Shown piece by piece: positions 5,409 to 11,763 of a DNA stretch of 11,763 nt (positions are counted from its first letter, which is position 1; each line of letters starts with the position of its first letter). Location: positions 1-11,763 of the forward strand of contig CBDUUP010000108.1 in the NCBI GenBank assembly GCA_965370435.1, written 5' to 3'. The position numbers were made by a program, and so were the translations under genes. The notes below the pieces were generated by a model. It was not told the origin of the DNA. It made no database searches and worked only from the letters and a program-made list of their open reading frames with translations. Source of the DNA: CBDUUP01 sp965370435. Lineage in GTDB: Bacteria; Chloroflexota; Anaerolineae; Anaerolineales; UBA11579.

Positions 5409-8400
5409 ATGCCTGCCTCAATTGGCTTGAGCAGCGTAATCATTCCCGACGAGATCGCCGAGGGCTGGCAGGAGACTGTCAACCTGCTGGCGGAAATACT
5501 TGGCGTCCCCGCGGCCTTGATTATGAAAGTTGAGGCGCCTTACATCGAGGTGTTCAGCGCCAGCGACTCGTCGGGGAACCCGTACAAAGTGGGCGATCGA
5601 GAAAATCTCGCCGGCCTTTATTGCGAAAGAGTTTTCCAAACCAAGCAAGAACTTCTGGTTCCTGACGCGCTGGCAGATCCGGAGTGGGACCAAAACCCGG
5701 ATATCAAACACGGCATGATTTCCTACCTGGGCTATCCTCTGCTTTGGCCCAACCAAGAAATGTTCGGCGCTATCTGCGTGCTGGATAACCAAAAAAATCC
5801 CTACACCGCCTCCCAGATCAACTTGCTGCAAGAATTCAAGGGACTGATCGAGGCGCATCTGGGTTTGCTTTACCAGAAGCACGAACTCGTCAGCCTGGTG
5901 GATATGCATAAGCAGGCCGAGGAAGAACTCCGCCAGCTAAAGGAATTTCACGAGAGCATCGTCCAGAACGTCATGGAAGGCATCGTGGTTCAGAACAAGG
6001 AAGGCTACCTCACCTTCGTCAACGCCGCGGCGGAGAAACTCTTGGGGTATACCCCCCAGGAAATGATCGGGATGTTTTGGACCGAACTCATCCCCACCGA
6101 CCAACGGGCCATCGTGGAGGCCGCCGACATGCGCCGCACGCATGGCGAAGCGGACCGCTACGAACTCTACGCTCTCCATAAAGACGGCCATCGGATCCCC
6201 GTACTCATCAGCGGCAGCCCTTTGTTCGATGAGCAGGGCGGTTTCAACGGCACGCTGGCCGTTTTCACCGACATCACCGCCAGCAATCAGGCCGAGAAAG
6301 ACCTGAAGGAAAGCGAAGAGCGATTCCGCAGTCTGTCGGAAGCCACTTTTGAAGGGATCTTCATTCATGATGAAGGGACCATCCTGGACGTGAACCAGGC
6401 TGCGGCTGAGCTGTTCGGTTACCAGATTGACGAATTGATCGGCCAGAATGTGCTGGGTTTGGCGGCGCCCGAATCTCGGGAGACCGTATTGAGCTACGTC
6501 CAGGCCGGGTACGAAAAGCCTTATGAGGCTGTCGGCCTGAGAAAAGACGGCTCCACTTTCCATGGAGAACTCATCGGCAAAGCATTCCCCTACCAGGGAC
6601 GAACCGTTCGGGTGGTTGCGGTGCGCGATATCACCGAAAGTAAACGCGTAGAAGAGGCGCTGCGGGAGAGCGAAGAGAAATACCGGACAATTCTAGAAGA
6701 GATCGAAGATAGTTATTTTGAAACCGACATCACTGGAAATTTCACTTTCTTCAATGACTCCCTGCGCCGGATCCTGGGCTATACCCGCGACGAACTGATG
6801 GGGATGAATAACCAACAATACATGGATGAAGAGAACGCCAAGAAGGTGTACAAAGTCTTCAACCACGTTTACGCGACCGGGCAGCCCACCAAAGGGTTTG
6901 ACTGGGAGCTGGTCGCCAAGGATGGCAGCAAAGTCTTTGTTGAGACCTCGGTCTCGTTGATTTCCAATTCAGAGGGCGCGCCGGCAGGGTTTCGCGGCAT
7001 TGCCCGGGATGTCACTGAACGAGTCCGGGCGGAGGAAGAGCGCGCCCGGACTGCCAACCTGTTACGCACAGTGGCCGACGTATCCAAGCAATTCAACGCT
7101 ATTCTTGATCCCCACCAACTCCTGAAAGCGATAACCCCCCTCTTGCAAACCCGCTTCGCCCTTTACCTTTGCCAGATATTCTTATTAGATGCGGAGACTC
7201 AAGATTTGGTCATGCAATCCGTCTCCGGTGAAGCTGAAAAACAATTACTTGCCGCCGGTAACCGCATCCCGTTGGACAGCATACCCAGTCTTACGGCCCG
7301 AGCCGCCCGGGATAGAAAAGCTGTCCTGGTGGAAGACACCAACCAAGAAAAAGATTTCCTTTCCAACCCATTGCTGCCGGATACCCGCTCCGAGCTGGCC
7401 GTGCCTCTCATAGCTGGGGACACCATCCTGGGGGTGTTGGATTTTCAACATCACCAACCTAACCGCTTCACCCCCAGCGACGCCGACGTCTTCAGCACCC
7501 TGGCAGAACACATGACCACCGCCCTGGAAAATGCCCGCCTCTTTGAGGAACGCAAGCAGGTAGAGCAAGCCCTGCAGGAAAGCAACGCCCGATACCGCAG
7601 CCTCTTTGAAGATTCGCCCATCTCGCTCTGGGAGGAAGACCTATCCGCAGTCAAAGCTTACCTTGACCAATTACGGGCCTCGGGTATCTCGGATTTCAAC
7701 GCTCACTTCAACGAACACCCTGAAGCCGTCACCCATTGCGCTTCCCTGGTGAAGATCATTGACGTGAACCAGGCCACCATTGACCTCTATCATGTAAAGA
7801 ATAAAGCTGAGTTGATCGAGAGATTTAACCTGGTTTATAGTGAAGATGAGTTCGATGGATTCCGAGATGAGTTGGTAACGCTGGCCAAAGGCCATACCCT
7901 GTTCGAAAGAGAAGCCTCCGAAGAGACCTTCTCCGGCGAAAATATGCACACCGTTCTGCGGGTTTCGGTGGCCCCTGGCTATGAAGACACCTGGGCGAAG
8001 ATTTTCGTCAGTGTCATAGACATCACCGAACGCAAAGAAGCTGAACGGCGTCTCGAACACATGGCCACCCACGATCCCCTGACAGACATCCCCAACCGAA
8101 TATTGTTCCACGACCGCCTCCGCCACGCGCTGGCCCATGCAAAACGCGGCGATAATGGTTTGGCGATTTTATTCATTGATCTGGATGATTTCAAAGAGGT
8201 CAACGACCAATTTGGGCACGAGAAGGGCGACCTGACCTTGCAAGTTGTGGTGGAACGGCTGCGCGGCTGCGTCCGGGAGAGCGACACCATCGCCCGCCTG
8301 GGAGGGGATGAATTCACCTTCATCCTGGAGAATATCTCCCAACCGCAGGATGCCGCGAGGGTGGCACAGAAGATCCTGGCTGCTATGGCAGAGCCTTTCG

Positions 8401-8555
8401 TCATGGAAGGCAGCGAATTCACCATCACCGCCAGCATCGGCATCAGCATCTACCTGGACAATGGCGAAGACGGCGAAACCCTGCTCAAGCAAGCCGACGC
8501 AGCCATGTACCGCGCCAAAGAGGCTGGCAAGAACAATTACCAATTCCATTCCTAA
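5409..8555 (+). CDS. Multi-sensor diguanylate cyclase, GAF-PAS3-GAF-PAS-GGDEF
   Basis: The 1048-residue product has no membrane segment and no signal peptide, so it is a cytoplasmic sensor. Approximate domains: GAF 20-152; PAS 178-292 (closing FTDIT), 299-412 (closing VRDIT) and 418-540 (closing ARDVT); GAF 548-712; a fourth PAS-like region 722-880 (closing VIDITERKEAERRL); GGDEF 885-1045. The cyclase domain makes c-di-GMP from two GTP. Active-site features are present: FIDLDDFK with metal-binding Asp, VNDQFGHEKGD and an intact GGDEF at 965-969. RESD at 956-959 is the RxxD product-inhibition site five residues upstream. The first motif reads DPLTDIPNR instead of the usual DPLTGLPNR. There is no EAL or HD-GYP phosphodiesterase domain. 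The start ATG has GAGG 8 nt upstream. Ligands of the GAF and PAS domains cannot be told from sequence. It reads alone and converges with the oxidoreductase gene. Confidence 0.95.
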   Translation: MPASIGLSSVIIPDEIAEGWQETVNLLAEILGVPAALIMKVEAPYIEVFSASDSSGNPYKVGDRENLAGLYCERVFQTKQELLVPDALADPEWDQNPDIKHGMISYLGYPLLWPNQEMFGAICVLDNQKNPYTASQINLLQEFKGLIEAHLGLLYQKHELVSLVDMHKQAEEELRQLKEFHESIVQNVMEGIVVQNKEGYLTFVNAAAEKLLGYTPQEMIGMFWTELIPTDQRAIVEAADMRRTHGEADRYELYALHKDGHRIPVLISGSPLFDEQGGFNGTLAVFTDITASNQAEKDLKESEERFRSLSEATFEGIFIHDEGTILDVNQAAAELFGYQIDELIGQNVLGLAAPESRETVLSYVQAGYEKPYEAVGLRKDGSTFHGELIGKAFPYQGRTVRVVAVRDITESKRVEEALRESEEKYRTILEEIEDSYFETDITGNFTFFNDSLRRILGYTRDELMGMNNQQYMDEENAKKVYKVFNHVYATGQPTKGFDWELVAKDGSKVFVETSVSLISNSEGAPAGFRGIARDVTERVRAEEERARTANLLRTVADVSKQFNAILDPHQLLKAITPLLQTRFALYLCQIFLLDAETQDLVMQSVSGEAEKQLLAAGNRIPLDSIPSLTARAARDRKAVLVEDTNQEKDFLSNPLLPDTRSELAVPLIAGDTILGVLDFQHHQPNRFTPSDADVFSTLAEHMTTALENARLFEERKQVEQALQESNARYRSLFEDSPISLWEEDLSAVKAYLDQLRASGISDFNAHFNEHPEAVTHCASLVKIIDVNQATIDLYHVKNKAELIERFNLVYSEDEFDGFRDELVTLAKGHTLFEREASEETFSGENMHTVLRVSVAPGYEDTWAKIFVSVIDITERKEAERRLEHMATHDPLTDIPNRILFHDRLRHALAHAKRGDNGLAILFIDLDDFKEVNDQFGHEKGDLTLQVVVERLRGCVRESDTIARLGGDEFTFILENISQPQDAARVAQKILAAMAEPFVMEGSEFTITASIGISIYLDNGEDGETLLKQADAAMYRAKEAGKNNYQFHS

Positions 8556-8564
8556 AAAAATAGT

Positions 8565-8635
8565 AACCCCCAAGGCACAAAGACACGAAGAAGATCAAAC
8601 AACTTTGTATCTTCGTGCCTTTGTGCCTTGGGGTT
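8565..8635 (-). repeat. Long near-perfect hairpin repeat, likely terminator for the minus-strand gene
   Basis: The arms at 8565-8591 and 8610-8635 are about 26 bp each and pair with one A-C mismatch and one bulged C around an 18-nt loop. Each arm contains the phrase CCAAGGCACAAAG or its complement, with a quasi-repeated inner unit (AAGGCAC, AAAGACAC, GAAG). On the minus strand the hairpin is followed after 4 nt by seven T (8560-8554), a good intrinsic terminator for the oxidoreductase gene. On the plus side an A-run follows, so the cyclase transcript has no U-tract. Hairpins with this CAAGGCACAAAG wording are, to my knowledge, dispersed in many bacterial genomes. Copy number here cannot be judged from one window. 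Confidence 0.85.
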
Positions 8636-8677
8636 AAAAAATCTTACACTTCGTTCTAGAATTTCAAGTCCCCTCTC

Positions 8678-10081
8678 CTACCCCTCCCGAAACTCATCCA
8701 TCCTGATCACCCGGCTTTCCAGCCGGGCTTGTTCGGCGGCGAAGGCCATCAGATGGCTTTCCAGGGCCTGGCGGGCGGTGGTGCGGGCGCCTTCGTCTCC
8801 GTTCTGCAAACTGCGGACGAAAGCCGCCACCAACCCGAAATCTCCTCCCCCGTGGCCTTCCCCAACCCGGGCGCTGGTATCCCAGCGAGTCTTCTGGTCG
8901 CTGTGGTGTTGGTTCACCTCTATCCAGGAGCCGCCGTACCCCGCCTCGGCGAAAAGCGTGGCCTGGGAGCCTTCAATGCGGGTGGTGCGATACTCAATGT
9001 GGGAATGGCCGTGCATGGTGAGAGTCACCGATAATCCCTCCTCGAACTGCATGGCGACCACCTGGTGGTCCACCACGTCATTATCACAGTGATAGACGCA
9101 GCGCCCATAAGGGCCTTCCCGCAGCGCGGCGAGAAGTTTTTCGGGCGTGGGATCCAGGGCGACCACTGAGCGCGGCCAGCCCCGGTATTCGCTTAAATGG
9201 CGCAGCAAGGGGACCCCCTTGCTCAAGACTTTAATCAAACCCGGGGCGCGCAACTGGATCTGGATGGCCCCCTTGATAATACCGCTGGAGGTTTCCGCCA
9301 GGCTGCGGAAGACGGGGAGGAGATCTATGTAAATGAAGGGCGCGTAATAGGGGCAAGTCTCGCTGACGGGACAGCCCTCCAGGCAATACTTGGGCGCGCC
9401 TTCGGGAGCGTTTTCGGCCCGGTAATGGAGCAGCGAGCCGACACTGCTCAACTGCTCGCACCGCTGGTCCAGCATCCAGAGCAGGATGTCGAAATCGTGG
9501 CAGCATTTCGCCAGAATCATGGGGCTGCTCTCGGCGCTGTTGCGCCAGTGGCCGCGCACAAAGCTGTGGGCCATGTGCCACCAGGAGACGTTCTCCCGGT
9601 GGGAGACGTTGACCACCTGCCCCAACATCCCCGACTGGACGATCTCCCGCAGCTTTAGGAAATGTTCCGTGTAGCGCAGCACGTGGCAAATGTGAAGCTG
9701 CCGCCCGGTCTCTTCGCTAGTCAGCGCCAGTTGGCGGCACTCCTCGGCGGTGGTCGCCATGGGTTTCTCTAACAGCACGTGGTATCCGCCCCGCAGAGCG
9801 GCCAGCGTAGGCTGGGTGTGCTGCCAGTCCTGAGTGGCGACCACCGCCGCCGGTCCATACTGGGGCTGTTCCAACAACGCCTCCCAGGAGGGGAACTGAT
9901 CTTCGGGGGGGATATTGTGCTGGGCGGCGAAGCGGAGCCTCTTCTCCTGGTTTGGCTCGGCGACCGCGACGAAGCGCAGTTCATCCGGGCGTTGAAGGGC
10001 ATAGGCTCCGTAGACTTCCCTGCCCCGCTGCCCCGCGCCGATGAGGATGGCTTTATTGGTCTTAGTAGTCTGAGTGGTCAT
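8678..10081 (-). CDS. Gfo/Idh/MocA-family oxidoreductase with cysteine cluster
   Basis: The 467-residue product begins with an NAD(P)-binding Rossmann fold (ILIGAGQRG, about residues 12-20), followed by AVAEPNQEKR and VVATQDWQH. It carries the family signature EKPM at 105-108, whose lysine is catalytic in characterised members, and HVLRYTEHF at the domain junction. The C-terminal alpha/beta domain contains CCHDFD (193-198), probably supplying substrate-site His and Asp. These enzymes oxidise or reduce sugars, polyols, inositols and related compounds. Length exceeds the typical 330-400, partly through an insert with C233, C237 and C243 (CLEGCP then CPYYAP), which together with C193/C194 could bind a metal or form disulfides. 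The substrate is unknown. The ATG at 10081 is the only Met before the Rossmann strand, has no Shine-Dalgarno sequence, and lies inside a 9-bp tandem repeat. The gene is divergent from the amino-acid dehydrogenase and convergent with the cyclase. Confidence 0.92.
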   Translation of the reverse strand: MTTQTTKTNKAILIGAGQRGREVYGAYALQRPDELRFVAVAEPNQEKRLRFAAQHNIPPEDQFPSWEALLEQPQYGPAAVVATQDWQHTQPTLAALRGGYHVLLEKPMATTAEECRQLALTSEETGRQLHICHVLRYTEHFLKLREIVQSGMLGQVVNVSHRENVSWWHMAHSFVRGHWRNSAESSPMILAKCCHDFDILLWMLDQRCEQLSSVGSLLHYRAENAPEGAPKYCLEGCPVSETCPYYAPFIYIDLLPVFRSLAETSSGIIKGAIQIQLRAPGLIKVLSKGVPLLRHLSEYRGWPRSVVALDPTPEKLLAALREGPYGRCVYHCDNDVVDHQVVAMQFEEGLSVTLTMHGHSHIEYRTTRIEGSQATLFAEAGYGGSWIEVNQHHSDQKTRWDTSARVGEGHGGGDFGLVAAFVRSLQNGDEGARTTARQALESHLMAFAAEQARLESRVIRMDEFREG

Positions 10082-10094
10082 AGTGGTCTAAGTA
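10059..10094. repeat. 9-bp tandem repeat (4 copies) across the oxidoreductase start codon
   Basis: Plus-strand units are GTCTTAGTA (10059), GTCTGAGTG (10068), GTCATAGTG (10077) and GTCTAAGTA (10086), consensus GTCTNAGTR. The period equals three codons. In the coding strand the units give ACC ACT ATG at the start, then codons for TTQ, TTK and TNK. The start codon itself is part of one unit, and the unit before it supplies an in-frame TAG. Confidence 0.75.
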
Positions 10095-10231
10095 ATCGGA
10101 TTTTGGCAACTTATTTGTTTGGCTGGGTATTGGTGTCATTGTACACCTGTTTGGGGCGGGAATGGAGGCTGGCGAGGGGCGAATATGATACACTTTCTAG
10201 CAGATAGCAACCACCGAAAGGAGATGAATCC

Positions 10232-11305
10232 ATGTTTGAGTCCTTGTTGAATGACTGGGATGGCGAGAACGTCGTCTTCCACCACGATCCCCCTACCGGA
10301 GCCTGGATCATCATTGCCGCCCACTCCTCCCGGCTGGGCCCGTCCGCCGGCGGCACCCGGATGAAACCCTATCCCAACCTGGAGGCAGCCCTGAAGGACG
10401 TTCTCCGGCTCTCCCGAGGGATGACCTACAAGTTCGCCGTGCCGGGGATACCGTTGGGGGGCGGCAAGGCGGTCATCAAGATTCCCGAAGACCTGAACCC
10501 AGACGCCCGGCCGGGATTGCTGCGCAGGTATGGGTCGCTGCTCCAACAACTGGGCGGCCTCTATCACACCGCCGCGGACGTAGGCACCTCCTCCGCCGAC
10601 ATGGACATTATCGCCGAGACCGGCGCGCCGTACGTCTTCGGCCGCACCCCGGAGGCGGGTGGAGCCGGGTCCTCAGGGCCATTCACCGGTCTGGGCGTGT
10701 TCGCCGGGATTCAGGTGGCCTGCCAGCATCTCTACGGAGAGGCCTCCACGAAGGGTCGGCGGGTATTGGTGCAGGGCGTGGGCAGCGTCGGGGGGAACTT
10801 GATCGAACACCTGCTGGAAGATGGGGCGGAGGTTTCGTTCAGCGAGGTGGACGAGGGCCTCATCACCCGCTACCGGGATGAAATGGGCCTGGCTTACGTC
10901 CCGCCTGAAGACCTCTTCGCCGCCGACTGCGACATTCTCTCCCCTTGCGCGCTGGGCGGGGTTCTCAACCGCGAGACCATCCCCCAATTGCGCTGCAAGG
11001 CAGTGGTCGGCGGGGCCAACAACCAACTCGCCGCGCCGGAAGACATGGCCCGGCTTCAAGAAAGGGGCATCCTTTACGCGCCCGACTACGTGGTCAACGT
11101 GGGCGGAGCTATGGGAGTCTCCTATGTGGAGGTTCTGAACAAGTCCCGGGCGGAAGCCGAGCGGGAGGTGGACGAGCGGGTTCGGGAGGCGCTGGGGCGG
11201 GTCTTTGGGATGTCGAAAGAGGAGGGAATCACCACTGAAGCCGCGGCGAGGAGGATCGCGGAGGAGAGGTTGGGTGAGGAGAGAAAGAAGCTAGATTCAA
11301 TGTGA
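10232..11305 (+). CDS. Glu/Leu/Phe/Val dehydrogenase, leucine dehydrogenase type
   Basis: The 357-residue length matches leucine and phenylalanine dehydrogenases (about 355-370) and is shorter than glutamate dehydrogenases. The catalytic domain shows GPSAGGTRM (36-44), MTYKFAVPGIPLGGGK with Lys67 and catalytic Lys79, and TAADVGTSSADMD with Asp116. The NAD domain has the Rossmann loop GVGSVG at 182-187, then ALGGVLN, GGANNQL and PDYVVNVGGAMGVSYVE. The enzyme would reversibly deaminate a branched-chain or aromatic L-amino acid with NAD+ to the 2-oxo acid and ammonium, in the cytoplasm. Substrate choice among Leu, Val, Ile and Phe cannot be settled here. The ribosome site AAGGAG (10218-10223) lies 8 nt before the ATG. 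A -10-like TATGAT at 10184-10189 lacks a convincing -35. The gene is divergent from the oxidoreductase across a 150-nt spacer and is followed by the palindromic repeat, with no clear intrinsic terminator. Confidence 0.93.
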   Translation: MFESLLNDWDGENVVFHHDPPTGAWIIIAAHSSRLGPSAGGTRMKPYPNLEAALKDVLRLSRGMTYKFAVPGIPLGGGKAVIKIPEDLNPDARPGLLRRYGSLLQQLGGLYHTAADVGTSSADMDIIAETGAPYVFGRTPEAGGAGSSGPFTGLGVFAGIQVACQHLYGEASTKGRRVLVQGVGSVGGNLIEHLLEDGAEVSFSEVDEGLITRYRDEMGLAYVPPEDLFAADCDILSPCALGGVLNRETIPQLRCKAVVGGANNQLAAPEDMARLQERGILYAPDYVVNVGGAMGVSYVEVLNKSRAEAEREVDERVREALGRVFGMSKEEGITTEAAARRIAEERLGEERKKLDSM

Positions 11306-11318
11306 GTGAGGATAGGGG

Positions 11319-11483
11319 TGTATTTCAGTTTGGGGGCGCTGAGCGACTGAAGTCGCACAAACATTTACAAAGTCGACCTTCGCCGACTAAAAGATGTATC
11401 AGTCCGCCGAAGGGCGGACTTCGTAGTTGTTGGTGCGACTTTAGTCGCTGTGTCGCGCCAAACTCCCCCCAAAATGAAATACA
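11319..11483. repeat. Palindromic multi-hairpin repeat element (MITE-like), 165 bp
   Basis: The ends TGTATTTCA (11319-11327) and TGAAATACA (11475-11483) are inverted copies, continued inward by TTTGGGGG against CCCCCCAAAA and by GCGC near each arm. Inside are nested hairpins: GCGACTGAAGTCGC (11343-11356) and its partner GCGACTTTAGTCGC (11435-11448), which also pair with each other; AGTCG with CGACT (11371-11388); and AGTCCGCC-GAAG-GGCGGACT (11401-11420). No open frame or obvious target-site duplication is present. The form suits a dispersed non-autonomous element. It may also act as a transcription barrier after the dehydrogenase gene, though no U-tract follows. The wider 11306-11576 gap holds otherwise only the promoter at 11502-11530. 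Confidence 0.75.
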
Positions 11484-11501
11484 TTCGTCAAGTTTTACCA
11501 C

Positions 11502-11530
11502 TTGCCATTCGGCCAAAAATCCTATACAAT
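11502..11530 (+). promoter_or_regulatory. Sigma-70-type promoter of the right-edge membrane protein gene
   Basis: TTGCCA (11502-11507) and TACAAT (11525-11530) each match the consensus at 5 of 6 bases and are separated by exactly 17 nt. The expected start near 11537 gives a leader of about 40 nt before the ATG at 11577, with AGAGG shortly upstream of that ATG. Confidence 0.75.
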
Positions 11531-11576
11531 TGGATTATCGCACTATTGTTCTAACTATCAGGAAAAGAGGTTTCTC

Positions 11577-11763
11577 ATGTGGGCTGCGGCTGACTCGATA
11601 CGTTTGTTGTTGATCTTGTGCTTGTTGGGGATGGCGCTGATGGCGGTGTTTTTTTTGCGACGGCGGGAGATTTCGACGGGGGCCTATTTGGCCTGGGGGT
11701 TGCTGGCGATCTTGCTGCCGGTGTTGGGGCCGTATTTGGTGATTTTGATGCGTCCGGGGGCGG
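11577..11763 (+). CDS. Small membrane protein, N-terminal part, cut by the right edge
   Basis: The first 62 codons are visible. The translation begins MWAADSIRLLLILCLLGMAL, giving a first hydrophobic helix (about 7-25), a positive turn LRRREIST, and a second helix AYLAWGLLAILLPVLGPYLV (about 36-57) ending in LMRPGA. The second helix with P..G.Y after a basic loop resembles the PLDc_N membrane domain found at the N-terminus of cardiolipin synthases and in small stand-alone proteins. This is a weak resemblance and I do not assign a function. The start ATG has AGAGG about 7 nt upstream and a good promoter at 11502-11530. Leucine is encoded almost only by TTG (13 of 16 codons), unlike the other plus-strand genes here, which favour CTG and CTC. 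Confidence 0.7.
   Translation, partial: MWAAADSIRLLLILCLLGMALMAVFFLRRREISTGAYLAWGLLAILLPVLGPYLVILMRPGA

Noticed and set aside
10138..10189. TACAAT on the minus strand (10143-10138) and TATGAT on the plus strand (10184-10189) as divergent promoters
   Set aside because: Both resemble -10 hexamers, but neither has an acceptable -35 at 16-18 nt, so I do not list them as promoters.
8565..11483. CRISPR array or transposase-bearing insertion sequence near the repeats
   Set aside because: The repeats are single hairpins without regular spacer-repeat structure, and no transposase or cas-like frame is present.

Overview
The window looks like an ordinary stretch of a free-living bacterial chromosome, GC-rich by eye, and most like a member of the Chloroflexota (Anaerolineae type). 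That placement is inference. It rests on the mix of an MttB-superfamily methyltransferase, a long GAF/PAS sensor with a GGDEF output, a cysteine-containing Gfo/Idh/MocA oxidoreductase, a leucine-dehydrogenase-type enzyme and dispersed hairpin repeats. There is no phage, plasmid, transposase, CRISPR or rRNA gene. Ribosome sites are mostly AGGAG-like and several promoters fit the sigma-70 pattern.

Layout. Left block, minus strand: a 39-codon TPR-like reading frame running off the left edge (1-117), an intrinsic terminator (122-152), an MttB-family methyltransferase without pyrrolysine (193-1629), a second hairpin terminator (1687-1713), and a tRNA-Arg(CCU) gene (1718-1791) with its own promoter. 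Middle block, plus strand: a patatin-like phospholipase (1976-2929), then a two-gene operon of a degenerate universal stress protein (3028-3471) and an ArsB/NhaD-type permease with an exported beta-sandwich-like N-terminal domain (3468-5168). The two operon genes overlap by 4 nt. Next comes a 1048-residue soluble diguanylate cyclase, GAF-PAS-PAS-PAS-GAF-PAS-GGDEF (5409-8555). Right block: a long hairpin repeat (8565-8635) separates the cyclase from the convergent Gfo/Idh/MocA oxidoreductase (8678-10081, minus). That gene is divergent from a Leu/Val/Phe dehydrogenase (10232-11305, plus). A roughly 165-bp palindromic repeat element (11319-11483) follows, then a good promoter and the first 62 codons of a small membrane protein cut by the right edge (11577-11763).

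How the genes relate. Only the stress-protein/permease pair shows translational coupling, and it has a recognisable promoter preceded by an 8-bp direct repeat one helical turn apart. The other genes look like single-gene units of unrelated metabolism: methyl transfer, lipid hydrolysis, c-di-GMP signalling, sugar or polyol redox, and branched-chain amino-acid deamination.

I did not find a clearly new multi-gene system. The observations most worth checking are the permease with an N-terminal exported domain coupled to a nucleotide-site-less UspA protein, the cysteine-bearing oxidoreductase whose start codon lies in a 9-bp tandem repeat, the two large hairpin repeats, and a U-U mismatch in the T-stem of the tRNA.
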